Assembly: GCA_032158295.1 (NCBI GenBank)
Contig: CM063252.1
Span: forward strand, 20,728,036-20,792,035
Source: Pycnopodia helianthoides
Taxonomy: Eukaryota; Echinodermata; Asteroidea; Forcipulatida; Asteriidae
Length of the DNA stretch: 64,000 nucleotides
Reading direction: 5' to 3'
Of this stretch, positions 22,501 to 29,253 are shown one piece after another; the first letter of the stretch is position 1, and each line of letters starts with the position of its first letter. A program made the translations under genes and the position numbers. The notes below the pieces were generated by a model, which had not been told where the DNA came from, made no database searches, and saw only the letters and a program-made list of their open reading frames with translations.

Positions 22501-25403
22501 CCAACAGACGTGAAGTGGTTTAGGCCTAATGCATATGACCATGTGATCAATTGCTTAAACTGTGTGGCAGTTTTAATGAATGTGATAAGCTATTATCATG
22601 TTATCATGTAGTGAATGCATTTCCTACATTGTACACAGTCAACCCTCCCACTGCTGACTACTGCCAGATCCCTGCAGGCTATTACCTGTTTGCCTTGCTC
22701 CTTTTGCTCACTCCGTTTAGACTTCTTCTCAACAACTGCATCTCCACTTTCCTTCTTGGTTTCTGTTGTATCCTATGAATAAATAAACACTGACAGTTTG
22801 AATACCAGGAAGTAGTGATTGACAGTAACTACAAGAAAGCTGAAGATGGTTTACTTTAAGACATGTATAACCAGACACAGTCAACTCTGCAACACATATG
22901 AAGACAGTCATGCAGTTTTCAAATTTCAAACAAATCTCCAATAGACCACAAGTCTAATAACAGTTCAGACCTTTCACAAGACCAGAGATATTTTATACAA
23001 AACCTACAATATTTATTTCTTTGTTATAGGCTATTTGCAGCACCCAATTTTATTGCCAAAAGATCAACAAATTTGCAAAAATTTTCTCTGAACAAACTTT
23101 GACAAATGATGTTTTTTTTATTTTAAAAAACCCCACATCAAATATGTTCGCAAAGGCCTATGCAATGCCAATGACAGAAATACTTGGAACATGAGAATGG
23201 TTTGTGCATGGCTTCAAGAAGCCCTTGACAATAACACATTTTAGGGGTATCCCAACCCTTTCAACTCCTCCAAAACCCTCTTTATGTAGTTGTCCAATTG
23301 TGGAGGACTGAGGATTGATAGCCCCAAATAACAATTGCTTATCACACTGACAGGGTCAGGCATACCAATCTTGGCAAGTCCAAACAAGTTGGTGTGAAGT
23401 GACGTAAGAGTGGAGGATAGTGGACGATTGAGGTCAACTGTTGACCTAGGGAGAAAGGGTTAGGAAAAACTGCACTGCTCTTAAAGGAACATTACAGAAT
23501 TGGTACGAAAAGAACTTGTAAAATATACTTTCTGATCACAGATTTACATAAAACTTACACGGTCTAATGATGATAGTAGAAAACATCCCTTGAAATATTG
23601 CCGTCTGAAATGCCATATTTGATGAGAAATGAATAAACTAATTTTCCGAGTGGAGTTTATCGCTCAGTAGAGCGTTTTATTCTTTTGTTGAACCTATATG
23701 ATTTCATGCAAATGTGTAATCGGTTTTTCACTATGTTCTCGTGACCCAGATGGCCGATCGATCTCAAACTTCTACAGGTTTGTCAGTTTATGTATATGGT
23801 GGATTACATAAAGTGTTTACACTGCCAGCAACTGTTTTGTTAGCAAAAACCAATTATGCAATGTTCCTTTAAAAGATAAAACTATCAGGCCTGACTGTAG
23901 ATTGAGTTGGATGGTCTTTCATGAGCATGTCGATGTTTGTTGAAGGGGGAAATGGGTTAAGGATAATGAAGTCATACCTCTTGCTTGGATTCCACTTGAG
24001 TCATAAGCCTTGAGACGATGTTGGTCAGACTGAATCCCTTAGATGCACCTTTGCTTCTCTTCTCTGCTGAACCTGTCCTGCTCTGTCCATCTCCGGCTAC
24101 ATCTGATGAGATGGGTGATTTAGAGGATGCGTCATGGCTCAAGGAATCCTCACCAGCTGCAGGGAACGGTGACTTGTTGTCATGGAGGCTGATTACCTCA
24201 TCGACAGATGGGGACTTAGATGAGGAATCCAGTGGAGCATCTGCTTGGCTGAGGGATTTGGGCAAGTTCTCTTGTTGGCTTGTGTCATCCTCTAAGATTG
24301 TCACCTCATCAACAACCTCCTCACTAGTCTCTTTCCTTTCAGCGTCTACTTCCATCTTTTCAGAATCAGTTACTTTGTTACCTTCTTCAACAAGTAGAGG
24401 AGATTCAGATTTTGTATCTTCTGCTTCCAATATTTCAACATCATCTATTGGTCTCTCTGTTTGAGTTTCATTTTCTTGATCTACTTCCATTGGTTCCTCG
24501 TCATCTTTCTCTATCAGATCTTTTGCTTTGATCACCTCAGTGGGTATAGTTTTATGTTCATCCCTGAAGCTTTCATCTTCCTTCTCGGAATTTGTTGGTG
24601 AATCTTGTATCTCTTCAGATGGAGTTATTTCTCGTTCTTCATTGACTATTTCAACATCGCTCTTGCCAAGGATTTCATCCTCTTTCTCTCCCACATCACT
24701 AAGTGTTTCCACATCATCCTCCAATTCTACTTCTGGTTCTTTGTTACTGTCATCATGAACTGCATCCTCTTCATGGCTGTCATCCTTTTGATCTTGAAGT
24801 GATTTTGGTGTTTCTAAACTTTCTGAATTGCTGCTTTTTTCCTCGTCACTGATTTTTTGGACATCACCATCAATAATTTCATCCGTTTGGTGTTCCTGTA
24901 AACTTTCTGAACTCAACGATTCTCCGGAAGCTTTCCGGTACTTCCTTCTTCCTCTGGCTCTTTCTCAACATCAACTCTTCCAACATCCTGATTACTAGAG
25001 TCTTTCTGTGTGTCTTGCACTCCAGCGGAAGGAGTTTCCATCTCCTCAGTAGGCGGAGCCTTATCTTGCTCTTGGTGTTCATTAACATCTTCCGGCTCAA
25101 CTGGACGAGCTGTGACACTTTCTTCATCAATGGAGGATATCTCTTCACCATCCAGTCTTCCACAGTATTGGGAGATTCTTTAACATTCTCTGGTGATGAT
25201 GGCCGTGAACTTTGTTTCTTTTCATCGGCATCCATCTTTTCTGTTTCAACCTTACCAGGGTCAGAGGTCAAGGGTCTATCAACAGTATGTACCTCCGCAA
25301 CATCATCTGGTTCTTTCTGGTCTGTTTTGGGTTGTTCGATGAGATTGGTTTCTTGCTCAGTGGATGTGTCCACTGATGTCCCTGTTTGTTCCGAGGATTC
25401 CAT
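1852..25403 (-). CDS. ZMYM: ZMYM2/3/4-type MYM zinc-finger protein, whole gene
   Basis: Spliced gene read from consensus AG/GT junctions with matching phases. Coding exons (minus strand, high to low): 25403-23978, 22772-22686, 22006-21866, 21280-21109, 20219-20149, 18955-18695, 18055-17826, 16424-16179, 14839-14594, 13099-12791, 11176-11077, 9462-9282, 8532-8348, 7825-7757, 7231-6995, 6166-6127 (tentative), 5999-5674, 5526-5386, 4597-3833, 2713-2575, 2044-1852. The order is acidic N-terminus, MYM fingers (CxxC...FCSxxC), PVPVP-rich linker, DUF3504 domain, and a tail with LRCPVRLYEFYLSK and VPERSCVPDSPVWY blocks typical of ZMYM2/3/4. Vertebrate members are nuclear SUMO-binding cofactors of LSD1-CoREST-type complexes. 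The total is about 1,855 codons, longer than vertebrate members (about 1,370-1,550), mostly because of the acidic exon. The chosen start at 25403 has A at -3 and G at +4 and lies 26 bases after a splice acceptor. Three one-base deletions interrupt the frame and look like assembly errors. Which vertebrate paralogue is closest is not decided. Confidence 0.93.
2103..3290. repeat. About 112-bp tandem repeat, five clustered units plus an outlier
   Basis: Units begin CCCTCCTACTGTCTGACCAT and continue to TGTGGTTTTGAATG and CAGTCAA. Starts are at 2778, 2890, 3001, 3130 and 3242, with a diverged unit at 2103. Spacing is 112, 111, 129, 112; the long unit carries an internal 17-bp duplication (TTCAAGATCATCCA). 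The array fills the intron 3' of ZMYM exon 19. Confidence 0.85.
2262..2575. repeat. 151-bp tandem duplication that includes the ZMYM exon-20 donor
   Basis: Two diverged copies are about 151 bases apart (TTCTGCTACAGTAAGCA at about 2292 and 2443; AGATGAATCTAAGCTCT in both). On the minus strand the real donor ATG|GTAAGAATC is matched by GG|GTGAGAATC in the other copy, followed in both by ACTTCATGTACC. The copies also contain M1-like ends. Confidence 0.75.
3543..3656 (+). repeat. Interspersed repeat R1, copy 1
   Basis: It shares ordered blocks (AACAATGGAAA, GTGTATGTGCCA, CTCAGTGAGGGCGCTGTTT-like, TGATGTCAT) with the reverse strand of 47378-47475. Classification is unknown. Confidence 0.55.
3657..3797. 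mobile_element. Short MITE with TTAA ends
   Basis: The ends read TTAACTCTTTTAGT and ACTGAAAGAGTTAA, inverted with one mismatch and bounded by TTAA. The size is 141 bp. Its right end lies about 35 bases from the ZMYM exon-19 donor. Confidence 0.65.
4925..5045 (+). mobile_element. tRNA-derived SINE family S2, partial
   Basis: The body GGCTTCTGACTGGCA is followed by CCGAACAAAAATATTGAC, ATAGGGAGACC and the tRNA-like AGATAGCTCAGTTGGTAGAG. It is truncated just after the A box by another repeat. Confidence 0.75.
5058..5303. mobile_element. MITE family M1, copy with complete right half
   Basis: It contains GAAATTGGGCCCATAGAGCT, then the family interior (CTTATTCTGGTAACCATAAT) and right end AAGCAGCTCTATGAAATT. 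It is preceded by a related short variant. Confidence 0.75.
5386..7825 (-). CDS. ZMYM: ZMYM exons 14-18: Pro/Val-rich linker
   Basis: The exons are 7825-7757 (TTPVITNVMSLAAAP), 7231-6995 (VLSQNSAQKVG..., a PPPPPP run, then TQTKSISCRPHT), 5999-5674 (CYTPGHNPIPVPIYVPVPMHMY and PVPVPVPIFLPVA, then an acidic helix) and 5526-5386 (GGGEDLSSSALEDAADLM...). VPVP and TQTKS/CRP strings are a ZMYM2/3/4 hallmark between the fingers and the C-terminal domain. The exit phase of 7231-6995 (1) does not match the entry phase of 5999-5674 (needs 2), so a short exon must lie between. The best candidate is 6166-6127, reading APEALSREVLEEIK, which has a good acceptor but only a GC donor. Confidence 0.85.
6127..6166 (-). 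CDS. ZMYM: ZMYM candidate 40-nt exon with GC donor
   Basis: A 40-nt segment preceded by TTTTGCAG reads A-P-E-A-L-S-R-E-V-L-E-E-I-K in the frame delivered by the upstream exon. Its length (1 modulo 3) converts phase 1 to phase 2 and makes the whole CDS divisible by three. The donor would be CAA|GCTATT, a GC rather than GT site and a weak one. The alternative is another sequencing error or a different small exon in 6170-6990. Confidence 0.4.
6495..6950 (-). mobile_element. Two SINE S2 copies in tandem, minus strand
   Basis: The first (about 6495-6765) reads in reverse through the B box, AACTGAGCTATCTAG and ATTTTGTCAATATC to the 5' body. The second (about 6770-6950) repeats the 3' part (ACTGAGCTATCTAGCCCTAT). 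Both retain recognisable A and B boxes. Confidence 0.75.
7297..7640 (+). mobile_element. SINE family S1 copy
   Basis: The head is GTCATGGCCGGGTGGTTTAG, the B box is GGGTTCGAATCCC, then the common body, ending GAAATGCGCTATATAAGAAC. A middle block (TTCTCTTCACCCAGGGGTA) is shared with the copy at 48560-48720 and defines a subfamily. Confidence 0.8.
7985..8335 (+). mobile_element. SINE family S1 copy without its head
   Basis: It begins near the B box (GTGGGTTCGAGTC) and continues with CAAGACACTTAACC, GGGACGTTAAGCC and the 3' block GCGCTTTGAGACGATG. It ends in an AT-rich tail next to the ZMYM exon-13 donor. Confidence 0.75.
8348..14839 (-). CDS. ZMYM: ZMYM exons 9-13: remaining MYM fingers
   Basis: The exons are 14839-14594 (MIEEWNG...FFCSTAC finger, then a proline/glutamine run PKPQPQPQPQ), 13099-12791 (CDHCSKQQ...NFCSYAC and CSQCHRGFS...VFCSQNC), 11176-11077 (CDYCHLEK...SFCSEG, donor GAAG|GTCAGT), 9462-9282 (VCDYCAQ...KKFCSVACKSQYDKW) and 8532-8348 (CDGCKCTGRKLAES...RVCNQHC). 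Split codons match at every junction (phases 0, 0, 0, 1, 2, 1). Together with exons 6-8 this gives about ten or eleven MYM modules, near the usual ZMYM count. The intron before exon 9 holds a large foldback repeat only about 80 bases from the acceptor. Confidence 0.92.
8570..8885. mobile_element. Two SINE S2 fragments, head to head
   Basis: 8570-8745 is the 3' half on the minus strand (ACTGAGCTATCTAGCCCTA). 8750-8885 is the 5' body on the plus strand (GTGTGATCCCTGGCTATACG, GGCTTCTGACTGGCA). Confidence 0.7.
9521..9712. mobile_element. MITE family M1, full-length copy
   Basis: 192 bp, bounded by GGGCCCAATTTCATAGAGCT and AGCTCTATGAAATTGGGCCC, perfectly inverted. The long stems on both sides carry CTGCTTAAGCA. 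It abuts a LINE fragment. Confidence 0.85.
9718..10453 (+). mobile_element. Dead LINE tail split by a nested insertion
   Basis: 9718-9880 reads QLDGCYTRMLRQVLGV then ISNSDLYLGVP and KRVRFAG, the post-RT region of invertebrate LINEs. 10255-10453 resumes with HPKLSAKLVLK, LTYVDILRDTGFSADE, KIWERLYRDII and a stop. Frameshifts are present. Removing 9881-10249 plus one ATCGT rejoins the conserved GHCYRHPKLSAKLV line. Confidence 0.8.
9881..10249. mobile_element. Nested 369-bp MITE with 5-bp target duplication
   Basis: The ends are CAGGGCTTGAATTT and AAATTCAAGCCTG (inverted with one base gap). ATCGT flanks both sides (9876-9880, 10250-10254). CAGGG termini recall hAT elements, whose duplications are usually 8 bp, so class is uncertain. 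No transposase. Confidence 0.75.
11265..11505 (+). mobile_element. SINE family S2 copy
   Basis: 5' body GTGTGATCCCTGGCTATATG, GGCTTCTGACTGGCACC, then AATAGCTCAGTTGGTAGAGC and TCAATTTTTCTTTGTTCAAC at the 3' end. Confidence 0.75.
11893..12142. mobile_element. MITE family M1, diverged copy
   Basis: Inverted ends AGGGCCCAATTTCATGGAGC and GCTCCATGAAATTGGGCCC. The interior is longer and differs from other copies. Confidence 0.8.
13523..13905 (+). mobile_element. SINE family S1, most complete copy
   Basis: Head GTCATGGCCGAGCGGTTATA, decayed B box GCGAGTCCTGGTC, body CAAGACACTTAAATGGGATG, 3' block CAAGCGCCTTGAGTACC, and a tail of ATT repeats. The family carries microsatellite-like 3' tails rather than poly(A). 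Confidence 0.8.
14923..15168. repeat. 246-bp foldback (near-perfect inverted repeat)
   Basis: The outer arms are TAACTATAAATAATAGTA and its inverse at 15150-15168. The inner arms run through GTGGGTACAACC, GGGAGTGTTGGCTCTGAAAA and GAACAGTATACTCTG to a short loop near 15035-15055. Arms are about 110 bases. It lies in ZMYM intron 8, about 80 bases from the exon-9 acceptor. Confidence 0.85.
15388..15690. repeat. 43-bp tandem repeat, seven units
   Basis: Units start AGGACATGAAACAG and end TATTTCATCTTAAAATAC. Starts are at 15388, 15431, 15474, 15518, 15561, 15604 and 15645. It lies in ZMYM intron 8 with no resemblance to splice sites. Confidence 0.9.
16179..18955 (-). CDS. ZMYM: ZMYM exons 6-8: first MYM zinc fingers
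   Basis: Exon 18955-18695 carries two fingers (YCTEC...HNFCSQSC and CDYCSGLI...KKFCSQAC). Exon 18055-17826 carries CNTCGKE...DFCRQEC and the first half of CAICNQYAK. Exon 16424-16179 completes that finger (GLCSVDC) and adds CGQCSALC...FCSMRC and CAACK. MYM fingers bind zinc through Cys pairs and act mainly as protein or SUMO contacts. Exon 7 breaks near 17908-17916: the frame meets TGA after VIPPPKD, while a one-base insertion restores GLTKLEGGQPRYW...CAICNQYAK and the right exit phase (231 nt). The acceptor at 16425 sits at the edge of a tandem array made of copies of itself. Confidence 0.92.
16425..16605. repeat. About 24-bp tandem repeat derived from the ZMYM exon-8 acceptor
   Basis: Seven GCAGAATGAAGGAACAA-like units run from the acceptor (CTACAGAATGAAGGAA on the plus strand) into the intron. 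On the minus strand each reads as a pyrimidine-rich CCTTCATTCTG tract as in the real site. Only the unit near 16551 also keeps a following CAG. Confidence 0.85.
16995..17315. mobile_element. 321-bp MITE with 6-bp flanking duplication
   Basis: Termini CAGGGTTCTGCCCA and TGGGCAGAACCCTG are perfect inverses. ATTGAT flanks both ends (16989-16994, 17316-17321). No coding capacity. The termini are hAT-like, but the duplication is shorter than 8 bp. Confidence 0.8.
17371..17795. mobile_element. Two M1 MITE copies side by side
   Basis: About 17371-17553 and 17610-17795. Both carry the interior GGCTGGTAACCTTAT and GTAAGCAT with decayed ends (AAGTAGCTCTATGAATTGGG and GGGCCAAGTTTCATAGAG). They lie in ZMYM intron 7 just before the exon-7 donor. 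Confidence 0.75.
19135..19405 (+). mobile_element. SINE family S2, most complete copy
   Basis: Body GGTGTGATCCCTGGCTACAC, GGCTTCTGACTAGCGCCC, ACAAAGATATTGACAAAATA, tRNA-like AGATAGCTCATTTGGTAGAG, B box GGTTTAAATCCC and 3' end TTTTTCTTTGTTCAACCC. The tRNA-like part lies near the 3' end, an unusual layout for a SINE. Confidence 0.8.
19513..19792. mobile_element. Composite MITE, second copy (B 19513-19627, A 19632-19792)
   Basis: Reverse-oriented relative to 1348-1699 with the same order of modules: palindromic B with GTTACCACACAAGC / GTGTGTGATAAC ends, then module A bounded by TTATCTTCAAGCAAACTTGA and its inverse. Confidence 0.75.
20149..22772 (-). CDS. ZMYM: ZMYM exons 2-5: charged linker before the zinc fingers
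   Basis: There are four short exons: 22772-22686 (87 nt, lysine/glutamate-rich, ending EQKEQGKQ), 22006-21866 (141 nt, starts MRAAAHAELM, then a Glu/Asp run), 21280-21109 (172 nt, contains STMDELLGLYGYDKVES) and 20219-20149 (71 nt, APGLIISNVTSMAP...). Phases run 0-0-0-1-0 across the junctions, so all four fit one frame. The region is low-complexity and probably disordered. It links the acidic tail to the MYM array. The donor of the 172-nt exon (ACAG|GTAAGT) has been copied many times in the adjacent intron (see the 20605-21109 array). Confidence 0.85.
20455..20600. repeat. Two-unit tandem duplication, about 65 bp
   Basis: ACCAGAGATGAACTTC, then CTTACTTT and CCCCGATAAG, occur twice in succession, immediately before the donor-derived minisatellite. 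Confidence 0.7.
20605..21109. repeat. 48-51-bp minisatellite containing copies of the ZMYM exon-4 donor
   Basis: Ten units start CCTTACCTAGAGTTGATGGC or CCTTACCTGGAGCTGATGG at about 20609, 20657, 20705, 20754, 20802, 20852, 20900, 20950, 20998 and 21051. On the minus strand most read ATCAGCTCCAG|GTAAGG or ATCAACTCTAG|GTAAGG, beside the true ATCAGCTACAG|GTAAGT at 21109. Seven of the ten keep GTAAGG. Confidence 0.9.
21335..21496. mobile_element. Palindromic MITE family M2, copy 1
   Basis: Inverted ends around ATTGATGTGAAAATTGCATT and CAATGCAACCTTTACATCAA. A related fragment is at 56519-56582 (TTTGCATTGGGGATAAAGAA, ACACCGATGTGTGTT). Confidence 0.7.
21510..21830. mobile_element. Kolobok-like element, diverged copy
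   Basis: It shares ordered blocks with 23481-23872 (GAAAACTTCCCTTGAAATA, GAAATGCCATA, TTTTTCACTAT, ATTGAGCTTAAACTTC-like, CACATAAAGTGT). The ends are eroded. Confidence 0.6.
23481..23872. mobile_element. Kolobok/piggyBac-like non-autonomous element with TTAA ends
   Basis: 392 bp from TTAAAGGAACATTACAGAAT to GCAATGTTCCTTTAA. The inverted ends AGGAACATT and TTGG/CCAA are bracketed by TTAA, the target site of Kolobok and piggyBac groups. There is no transposase. It sits in ZMYM intron 1 about 100 bases from the exon-1 donor. Confidence 0.75.
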
Positions 25404-25429
25404 CTTGCCAGATGGTGCTTGCTCAACAG
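23978..25429 (-). CDS. ZMYM: ZMYM exon 1 of the CDS: acidic, SIM-rich N-terminus
   Basis: The acceptor (pyrimidine run then GCAG) ends at 25430, and the donor GAG|GTATGA follows 23978. The exon encodes an extremely Glu/Asp/Ser-rich, probably disordered region of about 476 residues beginning MESSEQTG. Several hydrophobic-then-acidic patches resemble SUMO-interacting motifs (DEVTILEDD near 24285-24310, DVEILEAED near 24425-24450, DVEIVNEE near 24645-24665). The acidic reading moves to a new frame near 25150-25160 and again near 24925-24945, each time as if one base were missing. Adding two bases gives 1,428 nt, exactly the phase 0 needed by the next exon. The frame that stays open beyond 25150 without correction reads basic nonsense and is rejected. 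The upstream exon must be 5' UTR or a short coding segment; it was not identified with certainty. Confidence 0.85.
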
Positions 25430-25912
25430 CTGCAACAAAACAACAAAAAATCAAAATGTGAAAGACCTTATCACGGTTTGCCCTTAGCTATTTTCAGTGA
25501 CTGGCCAGAAGAACCAGTTAGCTTGTCATTTCACTAGTCTGTCAGCTGTTTCACTTGTCCACAATTCAAATGAAATAGGGATGCTGTTCAACACTGAACT
25601 AGCCAGTCGGACCACTTGGAGTGAAGTTTGACCGGTCCTTTGGTGTTTTAACTGGCATTTGGCCAGCGGACCAGTTATATTTATTTCATTAAATAAATTT
25701 CAACAGTTTTATTCTTATACGGATAATTCTCCTAATCTTCTTGACTCCTAATGCTTCTGTTAAAAATAAACCATGCATCCCAGTAAGGAACACCTACACT
25801 TGTCAGACATCACAGGGGAAAAAAAAAAGTGAACATCTGCTCATACTCGGATTTTCACAATTTTTGTCTTAGATTAAAATACTTCAGGCTGATGCATCAC
25901 GATGATGACACC

Positions 25913-26655
25913 GATGGAGACAATAGACCGATTGTGTGACCAACGTTTACAATGTTTATAAAGGGTACTACTTCATCTCAGCAGACTATGCTGTGACAGA
26001 GAGAGTACAACCACAGTTGGATTTATTTTTGGTAAATAATAACACAGTTACTGAGCCCTTCTATGGAAGTTGAATGTTGTGACATTAATTTAATACATTG
26101 TTTCATAAATTACCAGTATTCTACTACAAAAGAGGTTTATTTTGAGTTGTGCACTACTGGCATCAAATGACAATGTAGCCCCGCGGTCTTTCGTTTGTAA
26201 TGTAAATCACTGTAAAGCAAAGAGCGTTGGAAAAGTGAACATTTAGCCTTACATAATTTCAAATAGAAAAGGAATCACACAGTTTTGGAAAGCTTTTTCT
26301 TTTGGATGATTTCAGCTTCAAAATTGAGACATTCTTGTGTGAAAAGTGTGTGATTGGGATCATCCGTGTGAGCACCACATCGTGAACATAACATTTCTTG
26401 TGGATTTTTCAAGACTTTCTGGAACTGCCATCACTGGCTTTATTCAGCCACTCCGGTAAGGTCTCTGGTACAAGCTCTGGAATATTCTTCACAGATTTTG
26501 AGAAAGAAAACCCTCAATTGAATAAACAAATGCAACAATCATCATGTACTTTACAACAACGGCACTTTTCTATTGTGGACGCCTTGTTTGTTGATGTTCG
26601 ATACCCACTATAGGTCACGTGACTTGGAGAGCACAATTGGTCTATTGCATCCATG
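25913..26655. mobile_element. Possible DNA transposon remnant with inverted ends
   Basis: GAGACAATAGACCGATTGTG at the left and CACAATTGGTCTATTGCATC at the right are inverse over about 17 bases. The 740-bp interior holds no recognisable ORF. Confidence 0.5.
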
Positions 26656-26659
26656 CCTC

Positions 26660-29159
26660 TAATGTAATTAGTCGTAGCCTTGGTGCCCAATTCAATGTTC
26701 CAGTACAAGTTACTACTCCTCTCAGTCTCAGTCTCATAATACTCAAAGAGGTGTCCTTTACATAAAAAAAATGCACTGTCCTTACATGAACAAAGCATCA
26801 CTATAAGGTGATATCATTTGTTCAATAATATCAATAAAAAGGAATGAAACTCGAGTTGAATCATTTGAACTGACTAAATATATTGGGTTATGCCAAATCA
26901 ATGCCACCCCCCCCCCGACCCTAGGTTGAACTCTGATGCATACAACATGACTTCGCTGAAGAAAAGAAGTCCAACTTGGGCTTGACCCCCCCTACTACCA
27001 CCTTGCATAAAAATGAGATCAAGAGAATTCAAAGATGAATGGTTCGATACATTATTTAGACCCCACAAATTGTGTCTTTGCTCTCCCCACCCCCCCCCCC
27101 AATGAAAATATCTGGTTTACACCACGAGCAGTGGATATTTCACCAGTGAAACTCTGTTTTTCTAAACGGCAATTTCAGAATCCATTTCCCTCTAAAAAAT
27201 GTCCTTAGTAGCCACGAATTTGAGCGAATTCATTGAAATATAGGAGACAAATTTTAGTAATAAAAGACGAATATTCATATTTTGTTGGGGGACAAGTAGA
27301 AAATTGAAACCCCAAGGTATCGGCTATCGCGCAACATTGGGTGTGAAGGGCAGTAATGTGGACCACTCGGCTACGAACCATGTTGGAATATCTGTTAATT
27401 AGCACCTGTGACCTTTGCTAGCCGTTTAAACATCAACAAAGAGGGCGCTATACGATTTACCAGTGAATTATCGTTTTGCATCATTTTACCGGTCCACAGC
27501 CCAAAAGTTAACAACAGATTTGAACAAGAACAGTTAAGTCTTGCAGTTGCAGCCTTCGTGGGTTCAGTTTACGAGGTGGCAGAAATTAGCAGGTCCCACG
27601 GAACGTTGTTCCCCTGTCCGGTGCAACCTGTGCTGTACATGTGTACATACAATTACAAACAGCGTGCAACGCACACCGTACGGCGGGCCTCACTCTGTCA
27701 GGGGTTGCGGGGTAAACAGTCTTCAATTACAGAGGTACCGCGAAAGTTTGCAACCTTAAACAAAACCATAAAGTTACTTTACCAAACTGCTCGCCACTGT
27801 GTACGATAAAGACCGTAATTCTTACCAATTTACCATCAAACAATGACGCTGTAACACCAACACTTTGTGCTCAGAATATCCGCCATCAAAAGAAAGGCTA
27901 TCGTCACCTCTTTACCAACATAGTCTTCTCTCGCTCGATCTCCTGTTTTGTTTATACACAACATTGCTCGTACGCAATTATGGGAAACGAGGTTGAATTG
28001 ACTGCGCACCGCCGTGTGCACGCGCGCATTGACGCGCCGACCAAGTGACCCTCGGGTCACCTAGGAAAGGGCGCGAGATATTTTGTTAAAGCAAACTGTG
28101 CATAAAAAAAGAGCTCGATGCAACAACAGTCAAAATAAAGATTTTTTACTCAGGTGGGACGAACAATGTTGCACCCCCTCCCCCACCCAACAGATGAATA
28201 ATTGATGCAAGCTGTTTGGACATCTAAAAACATATTTGAAAATAATCACATGATTGATCAATACCCCCAAAACAAATCATATCACAGAAGTATTGAAAAT
28301 ACAAAGGTATTTGAGAAAAAAAAACATCTTACTCGTAATCGATAATAATCAATTACATTTTGCCATCCCCAAGTTTGGTTCTTCAAGAAGACGCATATCG
28401 TTATTGCATATCCCTTAAATAATAGTCTAACCATAGAGACAATGTTCTGGGAAAAACTCCCCTCCCTTTTTCCCATGACCTATAGTTAGTGACACCATGG
28501 TGACACCTTCGTCACTAATTAGGAAGTTCCTCTGCAGGCCATCGCCGAACACAACCCCCATCCCGGAAATGTGCACGGGGCACGATTCCTTTTTCACTAG
28601 CCTCACCCCTCCTCTACCCTCCCCCTTCGCGACTGGGAGAGAGGTCCCGACCTTTCCTCCTCCGTAGCCCCCCCCCCCCCCCATCGCCCTCACAAACCAC
28701 ACCCACCATTAAGCCACCGTTAAAGTGATACAGCGCCCCTCGTGCATGAAAAAAGGAGAATTTGAGCTGGGAACCAGCCACTAGCAATACACGTCTAGCA
28801 GATAATGAAGTTTGGCTGGTAACTAAAATTTACAAAGCTGCGTGTGGTTAATTTATGAAACGAGCCATGACCCGAGTCGAACGAAGCTCCCCTTCGTAGA
28901 CAATCGGCTATTCGAGCTTTAGGCTCCTTCACAAATTAAGTATTTAAAAATATATAATCTATCTTTATAAATAATTTTAAATAAATTTGAAATAATGTCT
29001 TAAGATTTAAATTAAGTTAATTATTTTTAAAAGGAATTTTGTTATCAAACTTAGTCCATATACATTCTTAAAATATTTATTTAAGTGAATTTAATGGGGC
29101 TGAAATCTTCGTTTCGTATCTTCGGCAAAAACCGGAATAAAGAGAACTACACCGATTGA
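26660..29159. other. Intergenic spacer between the ZMYM and DBHS genes
   Basis: Apart from the CpG-richer 27.8-28.1 kb segment, it contains C/G homopolymer runs (for example 26910-26920, 27090-27100, 28668-28682) and AT-rich DNA. Small ORFs here show no family features. Confidence 0.6.
27820..28080 (-). promoter_or_regulatory. Possible ZMYM promoter and 5' UTR exon
   Basis: CpG dinucleotides are clustered here relative to surrounding AT-rich DNA (for example CACGCGCGC and GACGCGCCG near 28018-28037). On the minus strand GATGGCGGAT near 27888 looks like a YY1-type site, and a donor-like TTG|GTAAGAATT lies near 27825. The nearest acceptor downstream is the one before the ZMYM start exon at 25430. 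ATG triplets here meet stops if spliced to that exon, so this would be 5' UTR. No transcript evidence is available. Confidence 0.35.
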
Positions 29160-29253
29160 AAGAGTCACTCCGCCATCTTGTCATTCGCTTTGTGTGCATG
29201 TGCTGTGAATCTTTCTATCAATTTCTCTCAAAATTGTCATAAAATCGCTGAAA
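29160..29253 (+). promoter_or_regulatory. Probable DBHS promoter / 5' UTR with YY1-like element
   Basis: CCGCCATCTTG at 29170-29180 matches the YY1 core (reverse of AAGATGGCGG) that often sits just downstream of a start site in TATA-less promoters. No TATA box is apparent close by. The first ATG after it in frame is the DBHS start at 29254. The transcription start is not directly visible. Confidence 0.4.

Noticed and set aside
24879..25150. Continuation of the first ZMYM frame into a Lys/Arg/Leu-rich stretch
   Set aside because: Composition flips from acidic to basic while another frame stays acidic; this is the out-of-frame reading after a missing base.
24018..25461. Long plus-strand Ser-rich ORFs
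   Set aside because: Antisense readings of the acidic ZMYM exon; Glu/Asp codons read as Ser/Leu/Phe on the other strand.
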